A stretch of 64,000 nt of DNA from Triglochin maritima (GCA_963682175.1 OY821791.1:22537826-22601825), one strand, 5' to 3'. Shown: positions 10,759 to 23,951, counted from the stretch's first letter. The notes: generated by a model not told the origin, from the letters alone. Made by a program: numbers and translations.

Positions 10759-11920
10759 TCATAGCTCCAAAAAAGAAACCCACTCCCTCAGAGTCTTAGG
10801 TCTCGAAGACTTAAAGTACACGAGGTCCTACACTCATGAACGAATTCGTGGGGAAGAGGAATAGAGACGATAGACTTCAAATCTAGTTTGATGGTCGTCT
10901 TGAGCTGATAGGCTTGATGTCTGATAACTGGTATAGTTATCTGGGGAGCCTAGCGAGGTCCAAAATTGACTTCTGTTTGTCGAGTTGGGGCAAAGTTGAT
11001 GATAAGTAGAAAGGCACAATCTAGGATGATGTGCAGGTAACGAGTCTATTATAATATTCTTTAGTTTTAGTTGAACTTTCAATATAGAAATTTAAAATGT
11101 TAGTGTGTTATAGGCAAGTTTTTAGTTCCCATCCACTGACAAGTTGAAGAAAAAGTGGATGACATACATGTCAGCCCATTGGAGGGACTTCAAAACAAAG
11201 TTAACCAACAAGTACATATTCAGAGAGTATCCGAATAGAAATCCATGCAATTACTATAACTTTATTACTCCGAATACATGGGATCAATTCAGAAAATCAA
11301 GAGAAAGCCCGGAGTTTTAGGTAACTTAGTTTAATTTAGAAGATGAACTTATTAGGTTATTGCTTTAAATGATAATCTAATAAAATCTGTTTTAGGACCT
11401 CCGAGCAAAAAATCAAGAGCGTAGATCTTTTAACAAGTATCTCCATCTTATGTCTCGATCGGGGTTCCAAAAATTAGAAGAACAAATGATGGCTGAAAAA
11501 ATGACCCTGAAGAAACAAGAAGCAATTGACTCTGGTATGAGTGAGGAGCAAGCAAGAAACTTGTCTCCTCCTTCCCCTGTCTGTCGATGTGATTCTTGGA
11601 AGAGAGCGAGGGTAAACGCCAAAGGGTAGTACGTCACAGTTGAGTCACAAGCAGTCGGCTCGAAGATAGTAAGTTGTATCACTTGTATATGTTATTAAAT
11701 CACATTCAGTAATTCTATATTTTTCAATTGTTTGTAACAATTTTCTTTAAACTTTAAGACTCACTGAAGTTGAGAGAATCCCAAGGCGAATTTGTTATAG
11801 ATAACCGGAATGATATTCTACGCAAAGCCTTGGGAAATGATGAACATCCCGGTTGTGTACGAGGGATTGCGACAATATTATGGAAAGACTAATCGGTCAA
11901 GTTCGTCGACAGTTTATACC
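10759..11920 (+). pseudogene. PF03004-type (En/Spm TnpA-like) gene, copy A, truncated
   Basis: Encodes the second CACTA protein. Recognisable blocks: RGPTLMNEFVGKRN (about 10830), GLMSDNWYSYLGSLARSKID (10915-10975), LKKKWMTYMSAHWRDFKTKL (about 11140), KNQERRSFNKYLHLMSRSGF (11405-11470) and SPPSPVCRCDSWKRARV (about 11565-11615). Three probable introns keep GT...AG borders: 11039-11114, about 11322-11395 and 11669-11759. There are in-frame stops, e.g. near 10796 and 11009, and the third exon ends in a stop near 11628. The gene breaks off at 11920, where copy B (25317-25320) continues into a Ulp1-like part. Confidence 0.8.
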
Positions 11921-13107
11921 GCAAGTGCACGGCGTCAATGAAGACGTGGCAAATACGGGTCGAACACAAGGAGGGAGAGATTTGTTATTAGTGTGATTTC
12001 GATTGGGGGAAAGAAGGAGAGAAGAAATAAATTGGGTTTTGAGATTTTTGATTTTTAATTTCCTAAAGCATGAAACATGAACAAATAAAAGTAAATCAAG
12101 AACAAAGATGGTGAATTCCGGTGGGTGGAGGTTTAGATTAGAGAATTCAGAAACTTATAATAAATCATATTAGTTATGAAGCATTACATGATAAATGATT
12201 TAACATAAACTCAAGTAATCAAAATAGACTAATACGAACTTAAAATAATAACATTTATTCGTCTTCTCTTCACCCTAAATCCGTCACCTCCACCCTTTGG
12301 AGAGAGTTAGAAACTCATGGAGGGAGGAAGAAGGGATCCTAGAGGCATTACAAAAGAAAACATAAAAACACAAGAAATAAAAGACAGAATTTTATTACTC
12401 CAAAGAAAAGACTACAAATAAAAACAACTAAAAACTAGGTCTAAGGCCAAGGACCATTCTAACATCGTTCTCGGGGCTATTTATAGTTGTTACAAGAGAC
12501 CTAAGTATAGAATTGGAGAGTACACGTGTCCATACACGACTGGACAAAATTGGAGCACACAGATCGCTGAGGGGGCGGCGTTTCCACCGCACAATGTATG
12601 TGATATGCGGCGATTTCGCCGCACAATCTTCTTTGATTTAATCCGGATTTTTGCTGGTAGTTTATGGTATGATTTGATCCTTCTTTGCGCATCTGGATTG
12701 ATTCTTTCCATTCTTTTGAGCTCCGGATTAATTCCTTTATGTATTTGGAGATTTACATTGATTTTTCTTTAGGTTTTCTCCATAATAACTCATGAATTGC
12801 AATTAGGTCCTTGACTTTTTGCAATTAAGTCCCCGGCTACTTTTGTGCTTAAGTTCTTGTTCTTTTTGCAATTAGGACTTGAATGCTTTTATGCTTGGAT
12901 ACATTTCCATTCGAAACCCGATAATCTTGAGCTTGGTCTTTTATGATGGAAATGAGTCTTTTGCACGCGTTTATGCTCGGGATGTGGGTAAATTGCATTC
13001 AGGTCCCTGTATTCTGTCAATAAGACTAAACACATACCTTAGTAGCATTTATTGAAGTAAAAGTAATCTAAATGAAAGACATATGATGCAATGTATGCAA
13101 TGCATCA
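11916..13107 (-). mobile_element. Athila-like LTR fragment at the duplication junction
   Basis: Starts with ACCGCAAGTGCACGGCGTC and GCAAATACGGGTCGA, matching the start of the LTR at 43960 but missing about its first 20 bases. It ends in GCATCA, like CAATCA at 45511. GCATTCAGGTCC near 12995 matches 45336. It has no target duplication. Its left border merges with the end of copy A through a short shared TATACC/TAAACC, and its right border abuts the first base of copy B. No coding function. Confidence 0.7.
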
Positions 13108-13781
13108 AAAATGTTAAATCCAAATGGCGATAACTTAATGACAACATATTTCTATGTCTTGTGTAATTCTAATCAAGTTCAACCTTACTTAAATGAACAC
13201 ATGGAGCTTTTAAAAAGAAAGAAATCATTTATGGAGTAATCAACAAGTAATAATAGTCACAATAAGAATTTCATCTCTTGGTTCAACAAAGTGGCTTACA
13301 AGCATGATGTTTCTGAGACAATACAGTGGTTGGCCTACGGTCCCCATTTTGCTGTTACAAGTTACAGTGGCTATGATATCAATGGATATTCATTCTACCC
13401 AATTTGTGAAGATGCCAAAAGTGTTGTTCAGAACAGTGGGGTCACATTAATAGTAGTGTCTTTGCATGTGTCTAGTATCAAAGACAAGATTCTTGTATAC
13501 GTCGACATGTCCTATTATGATATAATTGAAGACATATGGGAGCTAGACTTTTTTAAATTCAAAGTGCCTGTATTTAGATGCAAGTGGGTTGATAATAAAA
13601 GTGGAGTTCAAGTGGATGAATTGGGGTTCACTTTAATTGATTTTTCGAAAGAAGGATTTAAAGGAGAACCCTTTATTCTGGCTTCCCAAGTGAAACAAGT
13701 CTTTATCTGGCTGATCTATCTGATAAGAAATGGTCAGAGTATCAGATGATAGTCTCATCGAGTATGAAGAGACACCACCTT
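13108..13781 (+). pseudogene. DUF4216-like region, copy B (duplicated)
   Basis: Near-identical repeat of 9876-10549, with about 2% difference by eye. The open stretch 13291-13749 (152 codons) is the same length as in copy A and has the same downstream one-base shift, so the damage predates the duplication. It is cut at 13781 by the Tekay-type retrotransposon and continues at 23947. Confidence 0.8.
13777..13781. repeat. Target-site duplication ACCTT, left
   Basis: ACCTT stands directly before the LTR start at 13782 and directly after the LTR end at 23946. The undisturbed site in copy A (about 10545-10549) has ACCTT once, which confirms the insertion. Confidence 0.95.
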
Positions 13782-16548
13782 TGTAACGCCCCTGATATCG
13801 CGGGTACGCACACTGGGAAAGGAAACTAGTGTCTCGATCAGAGACCTCCGCGACGACCGAAGGGGTTACAAAAGACAGACCGAATAGTCTCGACAAACTG
13901 AAAGAAATCATACACAAATGGACTGACATAAAACATAATAGGAATAATAGAATAATCATAACAATAAAAGTCTTATTAGAACACATCGAGTATCAAAAGG
14001 AAATACATAGGGAAATATGCGGAAGCAACGATGACTGGGAATCTGGTCGACGCGTCCCTCGTGTACAGAATCTTCGGAACTCGTCCAGTCTGCCCTGTGG
14101 AACATAAGTACCTGCAAGCACCGCATTTAACAATGCGTGAGTTTTCAATTAAGAAAACCCAGTATGCCCCCGCCAATGCAATAAATGAAAGGTAGCATGA
14201 AATGCAAAAATGGCAGGTTTCAGAAACAGAACGGAACAGAACAGAAAGCATCAAATGCAACAGAAGGCTACGACTACACCAGTCGTGCCAGTCGGGCTCA
14301 CTCGAATCGTTCCTCCATAGGAACCAGAACACCAGCCTCGCTGGTCAGAGGTGGTCACTCGTCAGTGACCCACCGCTCGGCACAAAGCGGTGCGCCGGAT
14401 AAGTGTCCCAATCCGCGGAAAATAAACCTACATGGTGTCATCGCGAACTGAGGAACACCTACCCTGAGACAGAATGGCAGTGCACATGCCCAGGACTTAT
14501 CTTAGGCCTGGCCCCCTACAGGGGTCTTAGCCGAGTGGCCTCTGAAGCTAGAGGACCCACCCGTGGCCCGTCGGCCCAAAAAACAGAACGTGCCCAGAAT
14601 TACTCCATCAGATTAGATGCAATGCAACTACTCTATAGTCTAGTGCAACTAAATTATTCAGAAATGAGTCCAAAGGAGAACATGCAATATCTCCCTCAAG
14701 CTCTATGCAAAACAGAATATTAATTTAGCAAAATCACACCAAGATCAACAACAAGACTCATGGTTGTTTCCTAAATTCAACCAGCACACAATTCCAGAAA
14801 TAAAGGCATGTCATAAGCATCCATAATATATACAGCCAACAAAATAAAGCATACAAGTTTGAATCCAGCAATTATTTAACATGACATCATGATACATCCT
14901 TGAAATAGACAAATCAGGAAAATAGGCCATGTAACCAGCCACAAGGTAAGCAATATTATTCGTCAACCTTATAGTACATGATTTAGGAAATAATTATGTA
15001 ACCAGTAGCTAACTAATATATGGTTAAACGTCAACTTATTAGCATAAGATTTAGGAAACACAATGCCTAATACACCGGCATGTAAGGTCTAGCAACAAGT
15101 CCGGTCATGGAAGTTTCCTATTTCCAACAATGACATGGTGAATGAATATGCAATGACTTGTATCAACCAGCCATGAAACTTTCCTATATTCAACAACCTA
15201 TTAGTGCATGAAATATGGGGCTTAAAATCAGAAACAAATCCGGAAGTAAACCTTGTATCCAGCCAGCAAATCCGGATCTTCTAGGTCTGAATCCAGCAGT
15301 AATCCGAACATTGATCAAGCAAGGTTTTTGGTAACAATCCAGCCATGTGGTCTATTGATTTCAGTACCCATTAAGGAATGAATTTTTCGGCTTATACCCA
15401 ACACTAAAATCAGGAGATAAATCATGTGTCCAGCAACCTAAGATGTCTAGATATCCGGAATAGATGGTTGTGATTATGCGAAAACTTAGAAGCAAACCGG
15501 GTCATGGAACTTTCCTAATTTCAGCAACCTAATGATGCATGACCTATGGCATCTAATATCAATCTTTGTGGAGAATTAATCACGTAACTAACAATAAAGA
15601 TGCGCAACATGTAATAACATGAACCATCCAAGAATATGAAATCAAATTCAGAATCACATCTAGGAAATCCGGTAACAACATAAATCAACCGCATGAAACC
15701 CTAGATAAGTTAGGTTGGGAATTGCATGAACTTATTTCAGAAAACCTACATGATATGCTCCCGAAATCCTCCTTCTTCCCCCCTGATTGGTCCAGCAAAA
15801 CCACAAGGAAAGTCGCAAGAAAGGTGCCACGACCGGAAGAGTATTCCAGCCACCCGCCGGAACTAGTGTTGCACCGCAACCTTCCATTCGTGCAACTATC
15901 AACACGTCCCAACCCCAACATAAAATCCGTCCCCAGCACCCTTCTCTACCCACCATGCAACCTAAAGCTAACGGAGAGAGGCATACCTGAAGAGAGGAGA
16001 GGCTGAGCTACACCGAAGACCGACAAGAAACTTCTCCTCCTAGCTGCGCACCAAGAGCACCACCGGGTTTCTCCTTCCAAGCTGCTGGAGCTCCAATGTT
16101 AATTTCGGTGGTGAGGGTGGAGAAAAGGTCTAGGGAAGGTTGGCTAGGGTGCTATATTTATAAGGGTGCAAGTTGGAAAGAAGAAACTAGGAAAAAGGCA
16201 AGAGATAATTGGGAGTTAATTTGCTTTGATGGCAAAATCAACACTTTCCTAGATCCAAATCAAAGCACATGCTAGCAAGATTTTCTCTCATTAATTTCGG
16301 ATATGGTAAGGCCAGCCCAACCTCCCAATCTAACCAACACGCCTCATCAAGCAACAAATAAATCCGCACACCAGGTTTTAGGCACCCGATAAACCCGGTT
16401 AAGTCTAACGAATGCAACCGCGCCCGGCGGTTAAATTCGCCCAAAAAGGAAACTTTTGCAAAACCAACTTAACTCAAAACAAAGACAAAAAAACACATAA
16501 AAGGACAAATAAAACCTAAAACAGAGTGGCAGGAGAGCGGGTCTTACA
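13782..16548 (-). mobile_element. 3' LTR of the Tekay-type element (2767 bp)
   Basis: On the - strand runs TGTAAGACCC...TTACA. It is adjacent to the polypurine tract on its coding side. Small open frames inside (e.g. 13829-14107, 15722-16006) are repeated in the other LTR and have no recognisable domain, so I do not call them genes. Confidence 0.95.
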
Positions 16549-16563
16549 ACCTACCCCCCTTAA
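16549..16563 (-). promoter_or_regulatory. Polypurine tract
   Basis: On the - strand AAGGGGGGTAGGT lies immediately before the 3' LTR, the position where plus-strand DNA synthesis is primed. Confidence 0.85.
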
Positions 16564-16592
16564 AGAAATTTCGTCCTCGAAATTTGCCAGCC

Positions 16593-18938
16593 CTAACTCT
16601 CAGCGAAGAGCTCTGGGTATAGACTCCTCACATCCTCCTCGCACTCCCAAGTGGCCTCCTCCACACTGTGGTGCTGCCAACGGACCTTAACCATCGGAAT
16701 GGTTCGACGCCTCAGCTGTCGCTCTGCGCGCTCCAGAATCTCCACTGGTCGCTCCTCCAAGGTCATATCACTCTGAATCTCGGGTAGCTCGTGCGAAATC
16801 ACGTGCGACGGGTCGCCCACATACCTCCTCAACATCGAGATATGGAACACATCGTGCAAGCTGGTGAATTGTGGTGGTAAGGCCACACGATATGCCACCG
16901 CGCCAATTCGCTCCAGGATTTCGAACGGCCCCACATACCATGGACTTAGCTTCCCCTTCTTCCCGAATCTCACCACGCCCTTCGCAAGAGAGACCTTTAG
17001 AAAGACGTGATCTCCAACCTCGAATTGCAGCTCCCGGCGCTTCTTATCCGCATAACTCTTCTGCCGATCCTGGGCTGCAACTAATCTGTGCCGAATCAAG
17101 TCCACCCGATCAGAATATAACTGCACTATCTCCGGTCCCAGCAGCTGTCTTTCTCCCACCTCGCTCCAACAAAGAGGTGAACGACAAGGTCGACCGTACA
17201 GAGCTTCGTACGGTGCCATGCCAATGCTCGCATGAAAACTGTTGTTGTAGGCGAATTCGACCAACGGCAAATGATCGTCCCAACTCCCCGCGAGGTCCAA
17301 TGTACAAGCCCTAAGCATGTCCTCTAGGGTCTGAATCGTCCGCTCTGACTGTCCATCGGTTTGAGGATGAAATGCTGTGCTAAACTTCAGCTTCGTTCCC
17401 AACGCCTTATGCAAGCTATCCCAGAATCTAGAAGTGAAACGAGGGTCCCGATCTGAGATGATGGACACCGGTACTCCATGAAGCCTAACTATCTCCGAGA
17501 TGTAAAGTTTCGTCAGAGCCTCCAGGGATGCTGTCACCCGAGTCGCCAGGAAATGAGCAGTCTTCGTCAGACGGTCCACGATCACCCAAATAGCATCGTG
17601 CGAACGACTAGTCCTTGGTAACCCAGTGACGAAGTCCATAGTAACATGCTCCCACTTCCACTCCGGAAGCTCTATCCTCTGCATCACACCTGCTGGACGT
17701 TGGTGTTCGATCTTAACCTGCTGACAGACCAAGCACCTTGATACGAACTCAACCACGTCTCGTTTCATTCCCTTCCACCAGAAATTCCTTTGCAGGTCCT
17801 TATACATCTTAGTACTACCTGGATGCACCGTGTACTTCGAGCCGTGAGCTTCATCCAAAATCTCTTGTCTCAAACCATCTACATTTGGAACCCACAAACG
17901 ATCCCGAAAACGTAGTCCCCCATCAGCTGCGACCCGAAGCTCGGCTCCCTCAACCTCAGCTGCATGGAGTAGGGAATTCAACTCCGGATCTTCGCATTGC
18001 TTCTGCACTACTTTCTGGACGATAGACGGTTCAACGTGCAAACTCGCCAACCCCAACCGACCAGTCTTTTCCACGAACGGATGCCAATTAATCAGATCCT
18101 CCAAGAGCCTCCACTTTTGGACCCTCAAGTGAGCCACAGATCCTTCCCACTTCCGGCTCAGTGCGTCAGCAACGGAATTAGCCTTTCCCGGGTGATACGA
18201 GATCGAGAAATCATAGTCCTTGATGAACTCCAACCACCGACGCTGCCTCATATTCAGCTCCTTCTGCGAGAACAGGTATTTCAGACTCTGATGATCAGTG
18301 AATACCTCAAACTGTTCCCCGTACAGATAGTGCCTCCAGATCTTTAGAGCAAAAACCACGGCTGCAAGCTCCAAGTCATGCGTGGGATAATTCTTCTCAT
18401 GCACCTTAAGTTGTCTCGATGCATATGCTACAACCTTCTCATGCTGCATGAGTACACATCCCAAACCAGTCCCCGATGCATCGCTATAGATAACGAATCC
18501 GCCTGATCCACTCGGAAGCGTCAGCACCGGTGCTGAAGTCAACCTCCTCTTCAGCTCCTGGAATGCTTGCTCGCACTTTTGAGACAAAACAAACTTCACT
18601 CCCTTCCGGGTCAAGGTCGTCAATGGTGCCGTAATTTTGGAGAAGTCCTGGATGAACCGCCGGTAATAACCTGCGAGCCCAACAAAACTTCGAATCTCCG
18701 ACACATTGGTTGGTGCCTTCCAGTTCAGAACCACCTCAACTTTCCCTGGGTCCACCTTAATACCATCCTTCGACACTACGTGCCCAAGGAATGCTACCTG
18801 CTCCAACCAAAAATCGTATTTCGAGAACTTGGCAAATAGCCGCTCCCTCCTCAAGATCTCAAGCACTGTCCTCAAATGCTCCTCATGCTGCTTCACGTCT
18901 GGGGAGTAGATCAGAATGTCATCCACGAACACTATCAC
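16593..18938 (-). pseudogene. Chromovirus pol, downstream part: RT end, RNase H, integrase, chromodomain
   Basis: 781 codons open from the RT catalytic motif FVDDILIY. It runs through the rest of RT ([14 protein letters not shown]), RNase H ([24 protein letters not shown] block), the integrase zinc finger ([11 protein letters not shown]...CLVCQQVK) and the integrase core with D ([10 protein letters not shown]), D ([11 protein letters not shown]) and E ([16 protein letters not shown]). It closes with [13 protein letters not shown] and a chromodomain-like end ([17 protein letters not shown]...VKVRWQHH...[18 protein letters not shown]). That tail is typical of the Tekay/Del lineage and in the family targets integration to heterochromatin. 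The apparent first Met is not a real start: this part is separated from gag-PR-RT only by the one-base shift at 18951-18955. Confidence 0.95.
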
Positions 18939-21036
18939 GAACTGATCTAGAAAAAGGCTTGAATGCTCGGTTCATCAGATCCATAAAAGCCGCCGGTGCA
19001 TTAGTCAGTCCAAATGGCATCACCAGAAACTCATAATGACCATAACGTGTTCTGAATGCAGTCTTTGAAACATCCTCGCCCTTAATCCTCAGTTGATGAT
19101 ATCCGGACCTCAAATCCATTTTTGAGAAAACACTAGCCGTCTGCAGCTGGTCGAACAAGTCATCAATCCTCGGTAGGGGATACCGATTCTTGATCGTCAC
19201 CTTGTTCAGCATCCGATAGTCGATACACATTCGCATTGATCCGTCCTTCTTCTTGACCAACAACACTGGAGCACCCCAAGGGGAAACACTTGGCCTAATG
19301 AAACCTTTATCCAGAAGCTCTTGTAGCTGGTCCTTCAATTCCGCTAACTCCGCCGGAGCCATGCGGTACGGTGCCTTAGAGATGGGGGTTGTTCCTGGCA
19401 GCAGGTCGATGGAGAACTCAATCTCTCGAGGTGGGGGCAGTCCTTGGATATCGTCCGGAAACACATCTGGGAACTCCCAGACCACGGCGATCTCCTCCAG
19501 AGGCTTGACCACCTCTTCAACTGACACCAAACTTGCCAGAAACGCGCAACACCCTTTCTCCAAAAGTCGCCGTGCCTTCAGGGCAGAGATCACCACCCGA
19601 CCATCCTTGCCCTGAACGCCCTTGACCACCAGCGGGGGTCCCTCTGGTCTGGGAATCACAACTCTCCTTTCCCGGCAAAGAACGCACGCATCGTGGTCAG
19701 AAAGCCAATCCATTCCGAGGATCACATCGAAATCAGACATTGGAAGAATGACTAGGTCAGCCGGAAGGTCCCGATCACCCAGTACCACCGACACCCTCGG
19801 GAGATATGTCCTTACCGCAAGGACATCGCCGACTGGGGTACTAATCTCCAGGCAGAAAGTTAGCTCCTCAGGCGTCCTATTCACTACGGCTGCGAACCCC
19901 TCCGAAATGAAGGAGTGCGTCGCCCCACAATCAAATAGTGTCTTTGCGACACAACCACAAATAACAATTTTACCTTCGATGATGTCAGTGGATTTCTCTG
20001 CATCTTCTGCACGGATGGCGAAGACACGCCCAGCTGGCCTGCCCTGGTCTGCGCTACGGCCCTGCCTACCAGAGGTCCTGTCCTGACTCGTACTGGCACC
20101 CGCTCTGCTAGTGCTCCCAACCTGACCTCCTGGAAGCTTCTGTGGACACTCCCGGACGAAATGCCCCATCTGGCCGCACCTCAGACAAGCTCCAGACTTC
20201 CTAAAATAGTCTCTCGTGGCGTGTGCTCCACCACAGTGCTCGCATTTACCACCTCCAGCCTTCTGGCCCTTCTTCTCATCTCTGCGAGGCCGCTTCAACG
20301 AGCCACTGCCCTGCCTCCCTTTGTCATGACGACCACGAGAAGCCTCAAACGGTCGCTTTCCTTCCACCTGTGCCTCCCGATAATCATCCTCCAGCAAGGT
20401 GGCACACTTCACAGCCTCCTCCAGAGTCTGTGGCATCCTAATCAGCACCTTCGATCTCAGGGCACGTTGCAACCCGCGAACAAACTTCATGGCGCGCTGC
20501 TCCTCAGTGACATAAATTCCTCGGCTATACTTCTCCAGCGCGTGAAACTTGTTGATGTACGCCTCCAACCCTAGGTCGCGTTGCTCTAGCGCGAGGAATT
20601 CCTCGCGCTTCCGGTCCTGCACATGCTGGGGAAAGAACTTCCTGTTGAACTCGACGAGAAATTCGTCCCAACCAACATCAGTCCTGTCCCTGAACACGAC
20701 CCCAGCAGTTGCCCTCCACCAGGTCACTGCATGCTCTTGGAAGACATAAGTCGCTAGGTCCACCTTCCTCTCAGGTGGGCAGTCAATGACCCCAAAGATT
20801 CGCTGGATCTTGTAGACCCACTCCTCAGCAGCATCTGGGTTCACTCCACCCTTGAAGACTGGCGGATTCTGCCTCATGAACCGCTCATGCACCACCGCGC
20901 CTCCCGCAGCTCGGGGTCCTTGAGCCTGACCCTCCACCAGTGCACCCAAATGCCCGACCGCCTCAAACAGCAGGCGCCGATCTGCCTCCCAATCGTCGGT
21001 CGTCCCAGAGGACTCAGGTCTCCGCCTAGGTGCCAT
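18919..21036 (-). pseudogene. Chromovirus gag, protease and N-terminal RT, ending at a frameshift
   Basis: The likely start is the Met at 21034-21036 ([10 protein letters not shown]), because the 15 codons upstream look like leader. Order: capsid-like gag ([15 protein letters not shown]... [10 protein letters not shown]... [16 protein letters not shown]); a basic linker; a first Cys-rich block [10 protein letters not shown] and a CCHC knuckle [14 protein letters not shown] (about 20148-20190); protease with [12 protein letters not shown] (about 19911-19940, near residue 365), where most relatives have Ser or Thr after the catalytic Asp; and RT with [35 protein letters not shown] and [17 protein letters not shown]. 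At 18951-18955 a run of five A (five T on the coding strand) throws the frame off, and translation stops at 18919, just before the RT catalytic Asp-Asp. Gag and protease should still be translatable. Confidence 0.95.
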
Positions 21037-21163
21037 AATCTGCTCATGCCAACACATTCTATTACTATCAAAACAATTCAAGAGGTAAGAAATTTACCGA
21101 CAGGGTTTGGGCAAGATGCCCCACTGGAGAGTCTTTAGATTCTGTACACTTTAGAGACCGACC

Positions 21164-21176
21164 TGCTCTGATACCA
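21164..21176 (-). promoter_or_regulatory. Primer-binding site, initiator-Met tRNA type
   Basis: On the - strand TGGTATCAGAGCA lies three bases inside the 5' LTR end, the standard plant initiator-Met site. Confidence 0.9.
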
Positions 21177-21179
21177 AGT

Positions 21180-23946
21180 TGTAACGCCCCTGATCTCACG
21201 GGTACGCACACTGGGAAAGGAAACTAGTGTCGCGATCAGAGACCTCCGCGACGACCGAAGGGGTTACAAAAGACAGACCGAATAGTCTCGACAAACTGAA
21301 AGAAATCATACACAAATGGACTGACATAAAACATAATAGGAATAATAGAATAATCATAACAATAAAAGTCTTATTACAACACATCGAGTATCAAAAGGAA
21401 ATACATAGGGAAATATGCGGAAGCAACGATGACTGGGAATCTGGTCGACGCGTCCCTCGTGTACAGAATCTTCGGAACTCGTCCAGTCTGCCCTGTGGAA
21501 CATAAGTACCTGCAAGCACCGCATTTAACAATGCGTGAGTTTTCAATTAAGAAAACCCAGTATGCCCCCGCCAATGCAATAAATGAAAGGTAGCATGAAA
21601 TGCAAAAATGGCAGGTTTCAGAAACAGAACGGAACAGAACAGAAAGCATCAAATGCAACAGAAGGCTACGACTACACCAGTCGTGCCAGTCGGGCTCACC
21701 CGAATCGTTCCTCCATAGGAACCAGAACACCAGCCTCGCTGGTCAGAGGTGGTCACTCGTCAGTGACCCACCGCTCGGCACAAAGCGGTGCGCCGGATAA
21801 GTGTCCCAATCCGCGGAAAATAAACCTACATGGTGTCATCGCGAACTGAGGAACACCTACCCTGAGACAGAATGGCAGTGGACATGCGCAGGACTTATCT
21901 TAGGCCTGGCCCCCTACAGGGGTCTTAGCCGAGTGGCCTCTGAAGCTAGAGGACCCACCCGTGGCCCGTCGGCCCAAAAAACGGAACGTGCCCAGAATTA
22001 CTCCATCAGATTAGATGCAATGCTACTACTCTATAGTCTAGTGCAACTAAATTATTCAGAAATGAGTCCAAAGGAGAACATGCAATATCTCCCTCAAGCT
22101 CTATGCAAAACAGAATATTAATTTAGCAAAATCACACCAAGATCAACAACAAGACTCATGGTTGTTTCCTAAATTCAACCAGCACACAATTCCGGAAATA
22201 AAGGCATGTCATAAGCATCCATAATATATACTGCCAACAAAATAAAGCATACAAGTTTGAATCCAGCAATTATTTAACATGACATCATGATACATCCTTG
22301 AAATAGACAAATCAGGAAAATAGGCCATGTAACCAGCCACAAGGTAAGCAATATTATTCGTCAACCTTATAGTACATGATTTAGGAAATAATTATGTAAC
22401 CAGTAGCTAACTAATATATGGTTAAACGTCAACTTATTAGCATAAGATTTAGGAAACACAATGCCTAATACACCGGCATGTAAGGTCTAGCAACAAGTCC
22501 GGTCATGGAAGTTTCCTATTTCCAACAATGACATGGTGAATGAATATGCAATGACTTTTATCAACCAGCCATGAAACTTTCCTATATTCAACAACCTATT
22601 AGTGCATGAAATATGGGGCTTAAAATCAGAAACAAATCCGGAAGTAAACCTTGTATCCAGCCAGCAAATCCGGATCTTCTAGGTCTGAATCCAGCAGTAA
22701 TCCGAACATTGATCAAGCAAGGTTTTTGGTAACAATCCAGCCATGTGGTCTATTGATTTCAGTACCCATTAAGGAATGAATTTTTCTGCTTATACCCAAC
22801 ACTAAAATCAGGAGATAAATCATGTGTCCAGCAACCTAAGATGTCTAGATATCCGGAATAGATGGTTGTGATTATGCGAAAACTTAGAAGCAAACCGGGT
22901 CATGGAACTTTCCTAATTTCAGCAACCTAATGATGCATGACCTATGGCATCTAATATCAATCTTTGTGGAGAATTAATCACGTAACTAACAATAAAGATG
23001 CGCAACATGTAATAACATGAACCATCCAAGAATATGAAATCAAATTCAGAATCACATCTAGGAAATCCGGTAACAACATAAATCAACCGCATGAAACCCT
23101 AGATAAGTTAGGTTGGGAATTGCATGAACTTATTTCAGAAAACCTACATGATATGCTCCCGAAATCCTCCTTCTTCCCCCCTGATTGGTCCAGCAAAACC
23201 ACAAGGAAAGTCGCAAGAAAGGTGCCACGACCGGAAGACTATTCCAGCCACCCGCCGGAACTAGTGTTGCACCGCAACCTTCCATTCGTGCAACTATCAA
23301 CACGTCCCAACCCCAACATAAAATCCGTCCCCAGCACCCTTCTCTACCCACCATGCAACCTAAAGCTAACGGAGAGAGGCATACCTGAAGAGAGGAGAGG
23401 CTGAGCTACACCGAAGACCGACAAGAAACTTCTCCTCCTAGCTGCGCACCAAGAGCACCGCCGGGTTTCTCCTTCCAAGCTGCTGGAGCTCCAATGTTAA
23501 TTTCGGTGGTGAGGGTGGAGAAAAGGTCTATGGAAGGTTGGCTAGGGTGCTATATTTATAAGGGTGCAAGTTGGAAAGAAGAAACTAGGAAAAAGGCAAG
23601 AGATAATTGGGAGTTAATTTGCTTTGATGGCAAAATCAGCACTTTCCTAGATCCAAATCAAAGCACATGCTAGGAAGATTTTCTCTCATTAATTTCGGAT
23701 ATGGTAAGGCCAGCCCAACCTCCCAATCTAACCAACACGCCTCATCAAGCAACAAATAAATCCGCACACCAGGTTTTAGGCACCCGATAAACCCGGTTAA
23801 GTCTAACGAATGCAACCGCGCCCGGCGGTTAAATTCGCCCAAAAAGGAAACTTTTGAAAACCCAACTTAACTCAAAACAAAGACAAAAAAACACATAAAA
23901 GGACAAATAAAACCTAAAACAGAGTGGCAGGAGAGCGGGTCTTACA
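21180..23946 (-). mobile_element. 5' LTR of the Tekay-type element (2767 bp)
   Basis: Same length as the 3' LTR and about 99.3% identical by eye. It would carry the promoter of the element, but I could not fix a TATA box or start site with confidence. Confidence 0.95.
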
Positions 23947-23951
23947 ACCTT
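23947..23951. repeat. Target-site duplication ACCTT, right
   Basis: Partner of 13777-13781. The CACTA coding sequence of copy B resumes here (ACCTTTCTCTAAGC), matching copy A at about 10545. Confidence 0.95.

Larger units (their letters stand above)
13782..23946 (-). mobile_element. Nearly complete Tekay/Del-type Ty3/gypsy chromovirus
   Basis: 10,165 bp with two LTRs of exactly 2767 bp, TG...CA ends, a 5-bp target duplication, a polypurine tract, an initiator-Met-type primer-binding site and one gag-pol frame on the - strand. By eye the LTRs differ at about 20 sites (0.7%), so insertion was recent. Using the commonly applied grass rate of 1.3e-8 per site per year this would be about 0.3 million years, a rough inference only. 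A single one-base frameshift in RT and the small LTR differences are the main damage. It interrupts copy B of the CACTA duplication. Confidence 0.95.

Noticed and set aside
13829..16006. Frames repeated in both chromovirus LTRs (e.g. 92, 118, 94 codons)
   Set aside because: They are repeated only because the LTRs are identical; no domain, and they overlap each other on both strands.
16871..17314. Open frame of 147 codons on the + strand in the chromovirus
   Set aside because: Antisense to the integrase coding region. Other + strand frames in 17-21 kb are likewise shadows.
21164..21176. tRNA-like matches at the primer sites (also 39002, 48408, 56380)
   Set aside because: Only 12-15 bases complementary to initiator-Met tRNA; no tRNA gene body or promoter boxes.
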